A stretch of DNA of 64,000 nucleotides from Novakomyces olei. Taxonomy: Eukaryota > Ascomycota > Novakomycetes > Novakomycetales > Novakomycetaceae. This document shows positions 45,201 through 55,559 of the stretch, piece after piece. Numbering within the stretch: the stretch's first letter is position 1; the number at the start of each line of letters is the position of its first letter. The stretch is taken from positions 983,001-1,047,000 of the forward strand of contig JADEYG010000009.1 of NCBI GenBank assembly GCA_016906335.1, in the 5' to 3' direction. Under the pieces are notes generated by a model, which did no database searches, was not told where the DNA came from, and was given only the letters and a program-made list of their open reading frames with translations. The position numbers and the translations under genes were made by a program.

Positions 45201-45672
45201 ATAGGAAAATTTACGCAAAGTATTACCCACATGATATTCTAATCTATAGGCCTAAAGTAAAGCAAGGCCAGGTATATATTGAAAATGTTGATAATTCCTT
45301 ATTGTGAACAAATCAAACGAAATAGAAAAAATAGTTTAATAAATCTTTATTAATATATTTAATATTTAATATATGAGGAGAGGCGATATATCCTATGAGC
45401 TCTGATTGCCGCCAAAGTTTCCAAACTTTAATGATAGCTAAATTTCATTTTGCTTTGGAATATAAAGTCCTTTCCTCGGTGGTGAGTCCTTGGACAAGGG
45501 CTAACTGATCGATCGATTGGTTTATAAAATATTTGTTATATTAAATTGGTTATTAAATTGGTTATTAAATTGGTTGTTAAATTGTTTATTATATTGGTTT
45601 TAAATTGGTTGTTAAATTGAATATTAAATTGTTTGTTAATCCTTCATTAATTCGTCAATTATATACAAACCT
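45201..45672. other. Gap with AAATTGGTTATT repeats
   Basis: About 0.47 kb between two minus-strand genes. It should hold the ASNSD1 promoter and the 3' end of the next gene. A degenerate repeat fills about 45535-45645. Confidence 0.5.
45535..45645. repeat. Degenerate 12-bp tandem repeat (AAATTGGTTATT)
   Basis: About nine imperfect copies of TTAAATTGGTTA-type units occur in tandem just after the stop codon of the 1078-residue gene. Confidence 0.65.
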
Positions 45673-48600
45673 TTATTTTCTACACTCTTCAATACGGGTC
45701 AGCATGCGCTTGTAAACTTCAATACAATCCCGGGCGGAACTTGCACTGCTACCTTCGAGCAGAGCCAGCGACTTTGCAATTCCAGCACGGTACCGAACCA
45801 GACTCGCTCGGCGATCGACACTATTGAGCGCCTCGTACAATCCATCGTACTCGTCTTGCCTGTGCAAATGAGCGTGATTCAATTTAGCGTCAATATCGAC
45901 CATTTGCTCCGGCTCCAAAAGCAATTCCAATACTTTTGGTGATGCGAATCGCACGCAAGCAATCTTGTCGATACCAACGCTCTTCAGTACCATTTTTATG
46001 GCCGTATAACCAGTCGGTTCAAACCCGGAAAGATGAAGCAAATGGAGTGGGATATCCGATATTTCAAGCTTGGGCAATTGCTCTGCCGACACTGTCTTTG
46101 TGACCCATGAAGAAGCACCCGGCAGAGCCGTACTCGCACCAGTTGCTGAGTCAAGAGAAGAGGATTTGTCCTCATCATCATCGTCGTCTTCGTCTTCGTC
46201 AAAGGGGAAAGAGGTTGAGCGACGCTTTTTGCTTTTCCGGCTTGGTAGATCATGATCCAAGTCGTCCTTTAATTCTCCCTCTGAACCTGAATCCTGAGCC
46301 GAACCTGAGCCATACTCGGAAGGAGACCCATCCGTATTATTATTATTACCTTCTCTTGCTTTAGGCGGCAGTTTAACAGCCCGTCTTGCTGTTGCTCCCT
46401 CACGTTTTCGGATTCTGAACCCGTCAAGCGGAGGCAGACCGATAGCCGCGTTCAATCGTCCTGCAGTATTCGTTGCCAAATGCTCTTGCCGAATTTCGTG
46501 CCGGACCCGTTTGGACACTGCTGTTGACCATTCGAGCGGGATGAGGACATCAAAGTTGGCTTCTATTGGCCTTTTCTCCGTCATATAATCATTGGCTTTG
46601 TCGACCTGCCCTTGATCACGATTGCCTTCCTCGTCGTCTGATACTTGAATAATTTCCGTAAAAGATTTTGCCCCGTTTCCAACCGGCTCGTGGGCCGACG
46701 CTTGGTCGTGAGCCCAAGAAGGTTCTTCACTATCAGTGGCAGCATAATCTGCCACACCAGTCTCGCCGTCTTTCGGATCCATAAACAGGTTTCTATTTGT
46801 CGCTGGTAGTGATCTGTCAGCAGGGAGAGCGCAGTACAAATCAGTTGTTGCTACATTACTCGCACTTGTGGTTTCTTCCACGCTTTTTACTAGAGACTTT
46901 TGTTTGTCTGTAGACTTTGTCGGTAAGGTTTGGGCTCTAGACTTTTTCACCAATTTTTTCCCAGTCTTGCTGTCCGCTTGCTTGCTTGCTTGATCTTTTT
47001 CTTTTTGATTGCCGTCACGGCTTTTAGCTATAGACGGCTCGCTTTGCTTTAAACCATTTGGGCTCTGCCCTTTATCATCAGATCGCTCGTTGCCCGATGC
47101 CTTTTGTAAAGAAGACTGCGTTATGGACAAGGTCAGTAGCCGCTCTAATTGCTCAAGACGGGCCATCATACTCCCCAGCTGTGATTTCAGCGTCTTGTTT
47201 TCTTCGAAAATATTGCCATTTTCTAGATGTAGGTTGGCGTTTTGCTCTTGCTCCGTATCTACCAGCGTTCCCGTCTCTGATTTTGGTTCCTTGCTTGGAC
47301 TAGTCTTGGAAATAGACGCCTGCCTTTTGCTCTTGTCCAAATCCCTGGTTTGACCTTGCTCTCTGCCTTCCACTTTTTCACGCTCAGCTTGCAAAGTCTC
47401 CTTTCGAGCCTTTGGATCATCTTCTTGAGCGTTCAATGCCGCCTTTTTGGAAGCATCTCTTCCACGTCCCAAATCTCCATTTTCTTGCTGATTTAATGAA
47501 GCTTCACTTTGAGCCACTGAATGCGTCACAGTTGCCGTTTGACCGTCGCTCCAATCGTATTCTTCTTCGATCCTTTCGTGTATTGCATGAACGTCGCCCA
47601 TCTCCCAGCCTGTATCATCTCCCGGAGGATTTTCAATTTTTTGCTTTTTTTCTGTGATTTCAACGGGCTCTCGTTGATCACTTGGTTCCGGCTTGCTTTG
47701 GCCTTTAGCTTCAGTATCTTCATCGTCATCGTCAGAGAAGAGCTGACTATATATTCCGGGCGTATTGGCGGATAGGCTTTTTACCGATTTTGGTGGATCA
47801 GGAGGTTTAGTATCGTTTTCACTGTCGGACTTTCCATCGTCCGTCCCGGACCACTCCTCATTGATATCTGCATTTTCCGCTAACGCATTTATTCCTTTGG
47901 CTAGAAATTAGCATAGATAAAAATAAATAAAAGTAAATAAACAACCGAGTCATTTGCAAGTCACCTTTTGCTACAGCCTTTATAAATTCAAAATTAAGAA
48001 GCTTCTCAAACGGTTTTGGACTGCTTGGTTCCAAAGATGGCGGATGCTCTGTATTGCCATTCGTATCTTTTTTCGGAATGTTGCTACTTTCGCCATTTGA
48101 TTGTGGATCTTTGACAGATTCCGTCGGAGTCTCTTTGTCCTTTTTCATCTCATTCAAAGCCTCCGCTTTACTCTCTACACTCAACCGATTTGGCTCTTGA
48201 ATGTCAAGTTTCTTGCCATTGACAGTAGCATTGACGCCCTTCTTTACTGTCGTATTTTCCTCACTTGCCTGGACTTGAGCAGGCTTTGTCTGAGCGACTT
48301 TTGTAGGCGTGCCTTTCGCACTCTGGCTCGGTTTGCCTCGACGCATCATATCCTTCCACGATCTTTTCTTGGACGAACCCGGTTCCTCTGTTGAAACGTG
48401 AGGCTGTGGAGCCTGAGACGGAGTTGGCTCCAACTCTGGAGCTGGTGCGGTACTCACAAGAGCAGCAGCAGCAGCAGCTTCCTGTCTTAACAAATTATGC
48501 ATAGGGAATGAAGTGTCGTGCTCATAAGCACCGCTCTCTTCATTGTAGATCTTTTATTAGACAATCACTTCTTGCAAAGATTCAAGGTAAAAGTTTCAAG

Positions 48601-49243
48601 CATGAAATAGGGAAACAAGCTTAAGAAAAAGAAAAGGAAACGGAAAAAAAAGGGTGAAAAAAAGCAAAAAATAAAAGAAGCACAAATAAAAAAAACCAAA
48701 ATAAAAAATACAATTAAAAGCAGGGTACAGATAACAAATGCCGAGAAAAGCAACTAGAAATTATTCTAAACAGAAAAGACAAACATTATAGTAGTCAAAT
48801 AAATTCAAAAAAGCACGTACATCTGGAATAACCATCCCGTGAGCCTTTATAGATTCTGCGCGGCGATCAAACACGTCGTCAGGCAGCACGTCTGGTATTT
48901 GGTCCTCGTTGCGTTCGGCCCAAGAGACAGCAACATTAAGGATCGCTGAACGTAATTGTAGAGCTGACAAATCAACGCGCGATTCACGAAGCAGGCGACC
49001 CAGTTGGCGCAGCATTTGCTGGCCATTATGAAGTTTTTCACAAAGGACATGCTTCCCCTTTCGAATTGCTATACAGCGATAGAGCTTGACACCGCTTATA
49101 TGTGTTGGTAACGTACTGCCCTCGGTGTTACAGGCTGCGCAGGCCACAATATTGCGAGCCGCACTATACAATTGAGTCAGAGCTTCATTTTCCAGCGCTG
49201 TTAATTGCAGTACGCGTCTCACATGTTGCTCTTCTTGAGACAT
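45673..49243 (-). CDS. Uncharacterised 1078-residue protein, largely disordered
   Basis: Exons 49243-48821, 48550-47965 and 47900-45673; introns are 270 and 64 nt and phases agree. Residues 1-140 look folded and helical (VRRVLQLTALENEALTQLYS, LRQLGRLLRESRVDLSALQL). The long middle is Lys/Glu/Ser-rich and disordered, with a predicted coiled coil near LENGNIFEENKTLKSQLGSM and Asp-rich tracts (DEDEDDDDDEDKSSS). The last 180 residues are folded: LEISDIPLHLLHLSGFEP, ACVRFASPKVLELLLEPEQM and a final helical segment. KKRR-type basic stretches (SRKSKKRRSTSF) suggest a nuclear protein. I do not recognise a family, and no function is proposed. Confidence 0.75.
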
Positions 49244-49748
49244 TCTTCACGGCATTGGACGTTGAGCTGAGAAGGAACAGACTGGACTTTATCGTAATAT
49301 TAATTTATTATTTGTTTGATTATATAATTTGTTCGATTATATTTTTCATTGAATGTACATATATATTTTACCATATTTTCACGAGCAGATCTCATTGTAT
49401 TTTTTGTATTATGCCAAAATTGTTTGTTTATGCTGTACACAATAAATTTTGTTTTATATTCTTATAAACCTGCATTCATATATAGATTTTTTCATATTTT
49501 AGATCAAATTTATAATGTGCTTGAACATTAAAGTATAAAAGTATTTTTATTTCCATATTTATATTATTCTACATTTTATTGTTCTACATTTTATTGTTCT
49601 ACATTTTATTGTTCTACATTTTATTGTTCTACATTTTATTGTTCTATATTTTATATGTCTATATTTGTCATTTCCTTTATTTAGCGGATATTCACTGCCC
49701 CTAATAATAGAGATAAGAAGCGTTCATAAACAAGATTCGTAGTCATAT
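49244..49748. promoter_or_regulatory. Gap with 15-bp tandem repeat
   Basis: AT-rich region that should hold the promoter of the 1078-residue gene and the 3' end of the RNase III gene. A tandem repeat lies at 49568-49655. No gene is apparent. Confidence 0.45.
49568..49655. repeat. 15-bp tandem repeat TCTACATTTTATTGT, about 6 copies
   Basis: Near-perfect head-to-tail copies. The array lies about 95 bp beyond the RNase III stop codon, in its likely 3' UTR. Confidence 0.85.
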
Positions 49749-52202
49749 TCACGGCTTTGGTTTAGGACGATTAATAAGATTTCCAGTCTTATCCACCTCC
49801 ACACCGAGTTCTTTAACTTCAGGTATCGCCAGCTCTAAAGCCTTCATGGCCGCTCTGGTCTGAGCAAAACCCAGGTTCACATCCTTCCCTATCCCATACT
49901 GTGCACCGCCTATACGACAGGCAATAGTTTTGCAGGGGAAAGGGTGAGGTTTCTCATGAACCTCGACATACTCAATTCGACGAAGCGATCGGGGGAATCC
50001 ACGGTACACAATTGCCTGTAATTTTTGCTTTGCATTCATATCAAGAGGCCCAAAGTCCTCATACAAACTGGCTTCTGCCCGTACTTTAAATTTCTGTACC
50101 ATAGGTGCTGATATCTGCCGGAACCAGGTGTAAGATTCTGCGTTTTTGCACTCGAGCATAAGGGCTCCAATGTACACTTTGAACTCATCAGCATAAGCAA
50201 ATCCATCGATAGACCCTCTGACAGTGGTCAGATTCTTGCGCAAACTACTGCGATCCTGGAAATCATACATTTTCCGATAAAATTCTAGTGAATAATGGGA
50301 AACGAGGTCGAATCTCATACGCTGAAGCTGTTCTCTTCGCCAGTGAGGAAATTGGTCGTAAGCTACACGCCCTGCTAGCGACATTAAGGCAATATCACCA
50401 ATAAATTCGAGTCTGTCAGCAGCCAAACCCTTGCGCGTGAGTGACGAGAGAGTGTCTTTATCCAGCTCCTCCCCTTCGTCCAAATCCAAGCGCAAAACAG
50501 TTCGAAGGTCTGTTGATTCAATGAGTGGAACATCGGGAAAGTCTTCGGATTCTTCATCTTCCCTAAGATCCTCGTCACCGTCTTTCTCCTTGTGGGCTTC
50601 ATTTATGTTATTTTTGCTTTCCACGCTATTATTGATACTGTTATTATTATTATTATTATTATTTTCAGCAGCAGCTACCTCGATTCTGACATCGGTTCCA
50701 GGTTCAAATTGCACATCATTCCCATCAGCACCACCTTTGCCAGCTTCAACAACGACAATATTATCTAAATTAGTTACATTTTCCGCGACATCTTTGGTCT
50801 CTTTGGCTTCTTTTTCCCTTCTGCTCAGAATCGAAGCGTCCATTAGCTGGTCATCATCGTCCGAGACGACGGAGGTAGAGGATACGGAGTTTGCTCTGTG
50901 TGTTGTTGCCGAAATATATACCGCCGGCTCTGCCTGCCTACTATTTCTGGATTCTTGAACAAGGGTTTGAGCACGAATAACTGCTTCAAACCCTTCCGTA
51001 TGGTCCGAAGAATGGCCATTTTCAGACTTCGAATCAGACCCACTCTCTCCTTCAACCAAGGCACCAACAACCGGCCCTTTATCCTTTGCATTTATATCAA
51101 TAGCATCTACATCGTTCGGTTGAGCGACATTTGTTTCCACCTGTACAAAGGAAGACCATGAATTTGGTAGAGCACTCGCCCGATCATTGTCTATAGTCCA
51201 GGCCTTTCTCACACCATGATGAGGATGCAAACTTCCGGTCGGGGGAGGAGAGCCACTGTCGTTTCGACCAGTAGAATCTCGACCAGTATCATTAGGCGTA
51301 GAGGCTGAATTAGCAGTAGACGCAGAAAGGCCTTCCTGGTCTTTTGCGTCAGAGTATTGTTGGCTTCTGCTTCTTCTGCTGCTGCTACCACTGCCACTGC
51401 GATCACTGATACTCCTATTTTGTGAGTATTCGGGTTCAGACTCGTCGGAATCGGACTCTGATCCAAGATGAACCATTTCTGCATCAGTATCAAAGTGCAT
51501 TCGCTCCTTCCCTGCAATTTCGCGTTCCTTGATTGATCTTTTCCGCAATCTCCGCATTTTTTGCCATTCATTACGGTCTTTTTCGAGCACATCTTCCACT
51601 GCGCCAGGCTCCTCTACAGCGTAATCCATCATTGACTCCCGACTCTTGTCTTTGTGCGCTTTGGCAAAAGTGCCGGTTTCGTCCTTGACAGTAAAATGTT
51701 CAGGTACTGCTCCGTCCTTTACCGCTTCGTTCTTTCCGCCCTTTTTGTTTTCGCTATCGTCTCCTTTACCCTCATCCTCAGCCTCGTCATCGTACTCTAC
51801 GTCCCGTTCTGATCCAGATCCGTTCTGCATTTCCTCGTCGTCCGAGAGAGACGGCTCCGGTACAATCTTTTGCTTCAGAGGTAGCATTTGAGCTCTTGCA
51901 TCAGCGCTCAATTCAATATTGAAAACGGCACTTGTTACGTCTGGCGACGCGTTACGCGCTGTATCAGATGCCGGAGACCTTTCTTGCTCAGTGCTAATTC
52001 GAGCGGTTTCGGACTGGTCTGAAGGCTTTAAAAGCCGCTCACCTATTTTGTCTACGCGCTCATGCTCCTCCTCATCATCGACAGTAATAGAAAGCGGAGA
52101 AGAAACGCGCAGCCGTTTCTGCGCTCTTTCAACAGCCGCCACAGATTCATAGACGGGCGAAGACTCTCCCGCTGCCGGACCAGGAGCCTTGCTGTCAACC
52201 AT
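49749..52202 (-). CDS. RNT1: RNase III family protein (Rnt1-like) with altered active site
   Basis: Single exon, 817 residues from the ATG at 52202. The first 540 residues are acidic and disordered, far longer than in yeast Rnt1 (471 in all). The RNase III domain starts near residue 560 (LRTVLRLDLDEGEELDKD). Its signature reads ADRLEFIGDIAL, keeping the second Glu and the Asp but with Asp in place of the first Glu. The second motif reads ADEFKVYIGALML: the Asp is present, but the catalytic Glu (Glu117 of E. coli RNase III) is Lys at residue 675. The dsRNA-binding domain is Rnt1-like: DMNAKQKLQAIVYRG, CRIGGAQYGIGKDVNLGFAQ and TRAAMKALELA. Rnt1 processes pre-rRNA, snRNA and snoRNA; this copy may have lost cleavage but kept RNA binding. 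Confidence 0.82.
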   Translation of the reverse strand: MVDSKAPGPAAGESSPVYESVAAVERAQKRLRVSSPLSITVDDEEEHERVDKIGERLLKPSDQSETARISTEQERSPASDTARNASPDVTSAVFNIELSADARAQMLPLKQKIVPEPSLSDDEEMQNGSGSERDVEYDDEAEDEGKGDDSENKKGGKNEAVKDGAVPEHFTVKDETGTFAKAHKDKSRESMMDYAVEEPGAVEDVLEKDRNEWQKMRRLRKRSIKEREIAGKERMHFDTDAEMVHLGSESDSDESEPEYSQNRSISDRSGSGSSSRRSRSQQYSDAKDQEGLSASTANSASTPNDTGRDSTGRNDSGSPPPTGSLHPHHGVRKAWTIDNDRASALPNSWSSFVQVETNVAQPNDVDAIDINAKDKGPVVGALVEGESGSDSKSENGHSSDHTEGFEAVIRAQTLVQESRNSRQAEPAVYISATTHRANSVSSTSVVSDDDDQLMDASILSRREKEAKETKDVAENVTNLDNIVVVEAGKGGADGNDVQFEPGTDVRIEVAAAENNNNNNNNSINNSVESKNNINEAHKEKDGDEDLREDEESEDFPDVPLIESTDLRTVLRLDLDEGEELDKDTLSSLTRKGLAADRLEFIGDIALMSLAGRVAYDQFPHWRREQLQRMRFDLVSHYSLEFYRKMYDFQDRSSLRKNLTTVRGSIDGFAYADEFKVYIGALMLECKNAESYTWFRQISAPMVQKFKVRAEASLYEDFGPLDMNAKQKLQAIVYRGFPRSLRRIEYVEVHEKPHPFPCKTIACRIGGAQYGIGKDVNLGFAQTRAAMKALELAIPEVKELGVEVDKTGNLINRPKPKP

Positions 52203-52874
52203 CAAGCTCACTACGAAAAACGGAACAGCGAATCAGCATCAATTATCAACCCAGGCTAATCTTGGCTCATTTTACTTCTGTGCTTTGAAGACGTTTAAGC
52301 TCGTAAAAGCGCAATTTCGCCAATTGCTCTTGTCTACCCTACCATTAAAAGCACTATGATTAAAAGCGTAATACTCCAAGAAAACCCTTATTGCTCTTAT
52401 CCGGAAAACCCTAGTTGCACGGTAGAGCTGACAATCTCGGTCAAGGCAGATTGTGCATTCTGGCGTCGTGCGCTTATGGGCAGTTGCGATAACTGTTGTC
52501 TGCTCCGATGAGGATTGGCTGGCAAAGTTTCTTTGTTGTGTCACAAACACAAACGCAACTGAAGTCTAAGCCGGTTTGGAAATAAGAATTGCATTGGTTT
52601 GCCTATGGTTCAATATTGATAATCGCGGTAACCCTATTGGCTGCTCTTGGCTTTACGTCGGCATTTGACCGTCCTACGATATGATCCTGTAGCTCTTGAC
52701 AGTGCTGGACAAAGAAGCTCGTAATCATTGATTGTGTATATTTTGTATATTATTCTACGCTCTCGCTACGATCCGCAAGCAAGGAGAGAAAATAAAGCAA
52801 AGCAACACAGACACGCGTCGACTAGTACAAAACAAAAAGGAGATCAAATAATCGTACAACCGGAACCTTTAATA
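52203..52874. promoter_or_regulatory. Divergent RNT1-FAT1 promoter
   Basis: A 0.67 kb gap between divergent genes. It contains AAAACCCTTA near 52381, AAAACCCTAG near 52404 and AACCCTAT near 52628, which resemble the telomere-like motifs seen elsewhere in this window. No other gene is seen. Confidence 0.5.
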
Positions 52875-54830
52875 ATGGCCATGGCAATTGTTATCGCAGC
52901 CACAGCGGCAGTTACTTACCTGCTCTACTGGTTAAACAACCGGCTTGAAGTTCTCTCTGACTTGGGAGTACTTTTATTCTTTTTGTACCGCACAGACCTG
53001 TACCAGTGGTGGTACCGTCGGCGCGGTCGGATCAGCCTGTTTTACAGGCTACAGGAGCAAGCACAGTCAAGGCCGAATGCTGTTTTTTTACGCCCAGATC
53101 ATGGAGCGGATGTGACCTTTGCCGAAACGCTGGACAGAAGCACCCGTTGGGCTTATTTCTTACTTGATTCTGGTCTTAAACGCGGTGACCGATTGGCAAT
53201 TGTGTTTGGCAATTCTGATAACTTTGTCTACGTTTTTCTCGCTTGCACAGCGATCGGAGTGATTCCGGCTTTTGTTAATTTCAACTTGTCTGGTCAAGTA
53301 CTCTTGCACTGCATAACCGTGAGCCAAGCAAGTATTGTCCTCTTTGAGTCGCGCTATGTGTCACAGATGGAAAGTATTGCTAAACAGTTGGAGGCTGCAA
53401 ACGTGGAGGCAGTAGCCTTTACCGGGTTCCAACAATTGTGGCCTCTGTCGTACAAATGGCCACGGGTTGTTGATTGGCAAGATATAGACAAAATGACCCC
53501 CACTCGGCCCCATCAGACCCCAATTACACCCCCGCACTGTGGCTGGAACGATGCGCTGTGCCTTATCTACACTTCGGGAACTACCGGAATGCCCAAGGCC
53601 GCAGTAGTAGCAAACTCAAAGTACCTTTTTGGTGCAAATTTGGGTATTCACCTTATGCAGCTCGGCCGCCATTGGCCATGGAGAAAGCAAAAATGGCCCG
53701 ATGTTGTTTACGTGTCCATTCCACTCTACCATTCCACTGGTGCCATGTTTGGGCTAGTGGCCGCCCTTTTGTCCGGAACGACTCTTGCCATTGGGACGAG
53801 TTTTAGTGCTCGTGCCTTTTGGAAAGAGTGCATAAGACTGCGGGCGACTCATATAGTATATATAGGCGAGCTTTGCCGGTACCTTGTAAATGCCCCGTCT
53901 GCTCATTCTCCAGAAGCCCACCAGCATCATGTCCGCTGTGCTTTTGGCAATGGATTACGACCCGACGTTTGGCACAAGTTTCGAGAGAATTTTGGGATAA
54001 AGAGAATTGTAGAGTTTTATGCTTCCACGGAGGGAACTTCAGCTCTGTTTAATGCTTCTTCCGATGGTCGCGGCGAGGGCGCGGTAGGCCGTTTAGGCCT
54101 TTTTGGGCTTTGGAAACTGGCTGCTTTTAGTGCCATTGTCAAAGTCGATCCACAAACAGGCGATTTGCTCCGCGACAGCCGGGGACACTGTATCCGGACC
54201 CGTGCAAACGAACCCGGTGAGCTGCTGCAGGTTGTAGAGCGAAAAAAGATTGATTTCACGGGGTATTATAACAGCAAGGCCTCCACACAATCAAAGCTGG
54301 TACACAATGCCTTTTGCAAGGGCGATACTTGGTACCGTACGGGCGATCTTATGGAAAAGGACAGGCACGGTTACTTTAGATTTTGTGATAGAATGGGCGA
54401 CACGTTCCGTTGGAAGGGAGAGAACGTGTCTACTGCGCAGGTCGAACACGTAATAAACTCGTTTCCGGGTGTTTGTGAGTCCAATGTTTACGGATCTCGG
54501 TTGCCCGGATACGAAGGACGCATCGGCTGTGCGGCTCTGCCACGTGACCTGCAGCACAATCTTGATTTTCCTGCTCTTGCGCTTCATGTAGAAGCCAATT
54601 TGCCAAAGTACGCGAGACCGATTTTCTTGCGATTCACTGACCTGGAACATACTGCTACGAACAAACAGCAAAAGCAGCGTTTACGCGACGAAGGAGTGGA
54701 TCCGGCATGCGTGTCGCCAAGGAATGACGCGGTTTATTGGCTGGTTGGCCAGCCGGGTGGCCGACCGGATTATCTGCCTTTCAAGGCAGATGACTGGGAC
54801 GCAATCGCTAGCGGTCAGGCTCGGCTTTGA
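52875..54830 (+). CDS. FAT1: Very long-chain acyl-CoA synthetase/fatty acid transport protein
   Basis: Single exon, 651 residues from the ATG at 52875 (yeast Fat1: 669). The N-terminus has a hydrophobic anchor (IVIAATAAVTYLLYW). The AMP-binding motif is LIYTSGTTGMPKAAVV, and the FATP/VLACS signature is FRWKGENVSTAQVEHVINSF, preceded by YRTGDLMEKDRHGYFRFCDR. These identify the FATP family rather than ordinary Faa-type long-chain synthetases. Fat1 activates very long-chain fatty acids and assists import of long-chain ones, at the ER, lipid droplets, plasma membrane and peroxisomes. The last three residues, ARL, match the PTS1 consensus, so a peroxisomal pool is likely. It is divergent from the RNase III gene. 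Confidence 0.92.
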   Translation: MAMAIVIAATAAVTYLLYWLNNRLEVLSDLGVLLFFLYRTDLYQWWYRRRGRISLFYRLQEQAQSRPNAVFLRPDHGADVTFAETLDRSTRWAYFLLDSGLKRGDRLAIVFGNSDNFVYVFLACTAIGVIPAFVNFNLSGQVLLHCITVSQASIVLFESRYVSQMESIAKQLEAANVEAVAFTGFQQLWPLSYKWPRVVDWQDIDKMTPTRPHQTPITPPHCGWNDALCLIYTSGTTGMPKAAVVANSKYLFGANLGIHLMQLGRHWPWRKQKWPDVVYVSIPLYHSTGAMFGLVAALLSGTTLAIGTSFSARAFWKECIRLRATHIVYIGELCRYLVNAPSAHSPEAHQHHVRCAFGNGLRPDVWHKFRENFGIKRIVEFYASTEGTSALFNASSDGRGEGAVGRLGLFGLWKLAAFSAIVKVDPQTGDLLRDSRGHCIRTRANEPGELLQVVERKKIDFTGYYNSKASTQSKLVHNAFCKGDTWYRTGDLMEKDRHGYFRFCDRMGDTFRWKGENVSTAQVEHVINSFPGVCESNVYGSRLPGYEGRIGCAALPRDLQHNLDFPALALHVEANLPKYARPIFLRFTDLEHTATNKQQKQRLRDEGVDPACVSPRNDAVYWLVGQPGGRPDYLPFKADDWDAIASGQARL

Positions 54831-55559
54831 GGTCTGCAATGCAGACGATTATAAACGATACACGCTGGCGACAGTTGAGATGTGTATGGATGAATGAAGA
54901 GTCTTTACAAGGTTTGGTTCAAACTCTAACTAAAAACAAGTCATAGACAGTTTGGAGCCATAGACAGTTTGGAAGCTTTTGTGTGGAGAATTATTTAATA
55001 AACACGCGCAATTTCCTAGAATGCGGGGCCAATTTCCGTGATTAATGTCGTGAGTGGTACGGTAGCTTATTGTTATCAAGAATAATTGGATTTTCTTTGC
55101 AGGTGTAACAAACCGTAAATTGCTCTTTAAATCTCAATCGTACTTGCGCTTTTGTCGCGAAAATGGGTTAATACCAAAACCTTAATCGGTCGCAGCGCGT
55201 GTCCGTTCACGTGCAGACCAGGGAAAACCCTGATTTACATAGAACTATGATTTCACTCAAAAAGTCTCACAATGCAATCACCCTGTAAACCACTATAGAA
55301 AACCACTATAGAAAACCACTACATAGAATAACCCCTCCCAAAAGAAAACCCTGTTGGAAGAATTTCCTTTTTGATCTTTAACCGCTCGTGTATAAAGATT
55401 CGCATATATAAGGACACGTTGCGCAATTGTGACACGTGGCGCTTTCTTCGCCGTAGACTTGCTTAGTCTGTGGTGGAGAATAGCATCAGCCAAAGCTATA
55501 AACTCTTTGAGCAGACAGGACACTGCCCACATCGATCTCTATTTGCCGCGTCGAAAAGC
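54831..55559. promoter_or_regulatory. FAT1 3' end and HAC1 promoter/leader
   Basis: A 0.73 kb gap. A 14-bp repeat with AACCACTATAGAA cores lies at about 55285-55325. TATATA at 55404-55409 and two GACACGT elements at 55413-55442 sit close to HAC1. A non-ATG frame extends the HAC1 frame upstream but lacks a start codon. Confidence 0.5.
55413..55442 (+). promoter_or_regulatory. Duplicated GACACGT(T/G)GCGC element, candidate UPR element
   Basis: GACACGTTGCGC (55413-55424) and GACACGTGGCGC (55431-55442) are direct repeats 18 bp apart, start to start, about 120-150 bp upstream of the HAC1 ATG. ACGTG cores are bound by Hac1/XBP1-type bZIPs, so autoregulation is plausible. No experimental support is available. 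Confidence 0.45.

Noticed and set aside
46010-46025. GGTTCAAACCC, a match to the tRNA B box
   Set aside because: It lies inside a coding exon of the 1078-residue gene and no cloverleaf or A box fits around it.
55470-55559. Upstream extension of HAC1 by 30 residues
   Set aside because: The extended frame begins at GTG and has no ATG. The first ATG in frame is 55560, so it is treated as leader.
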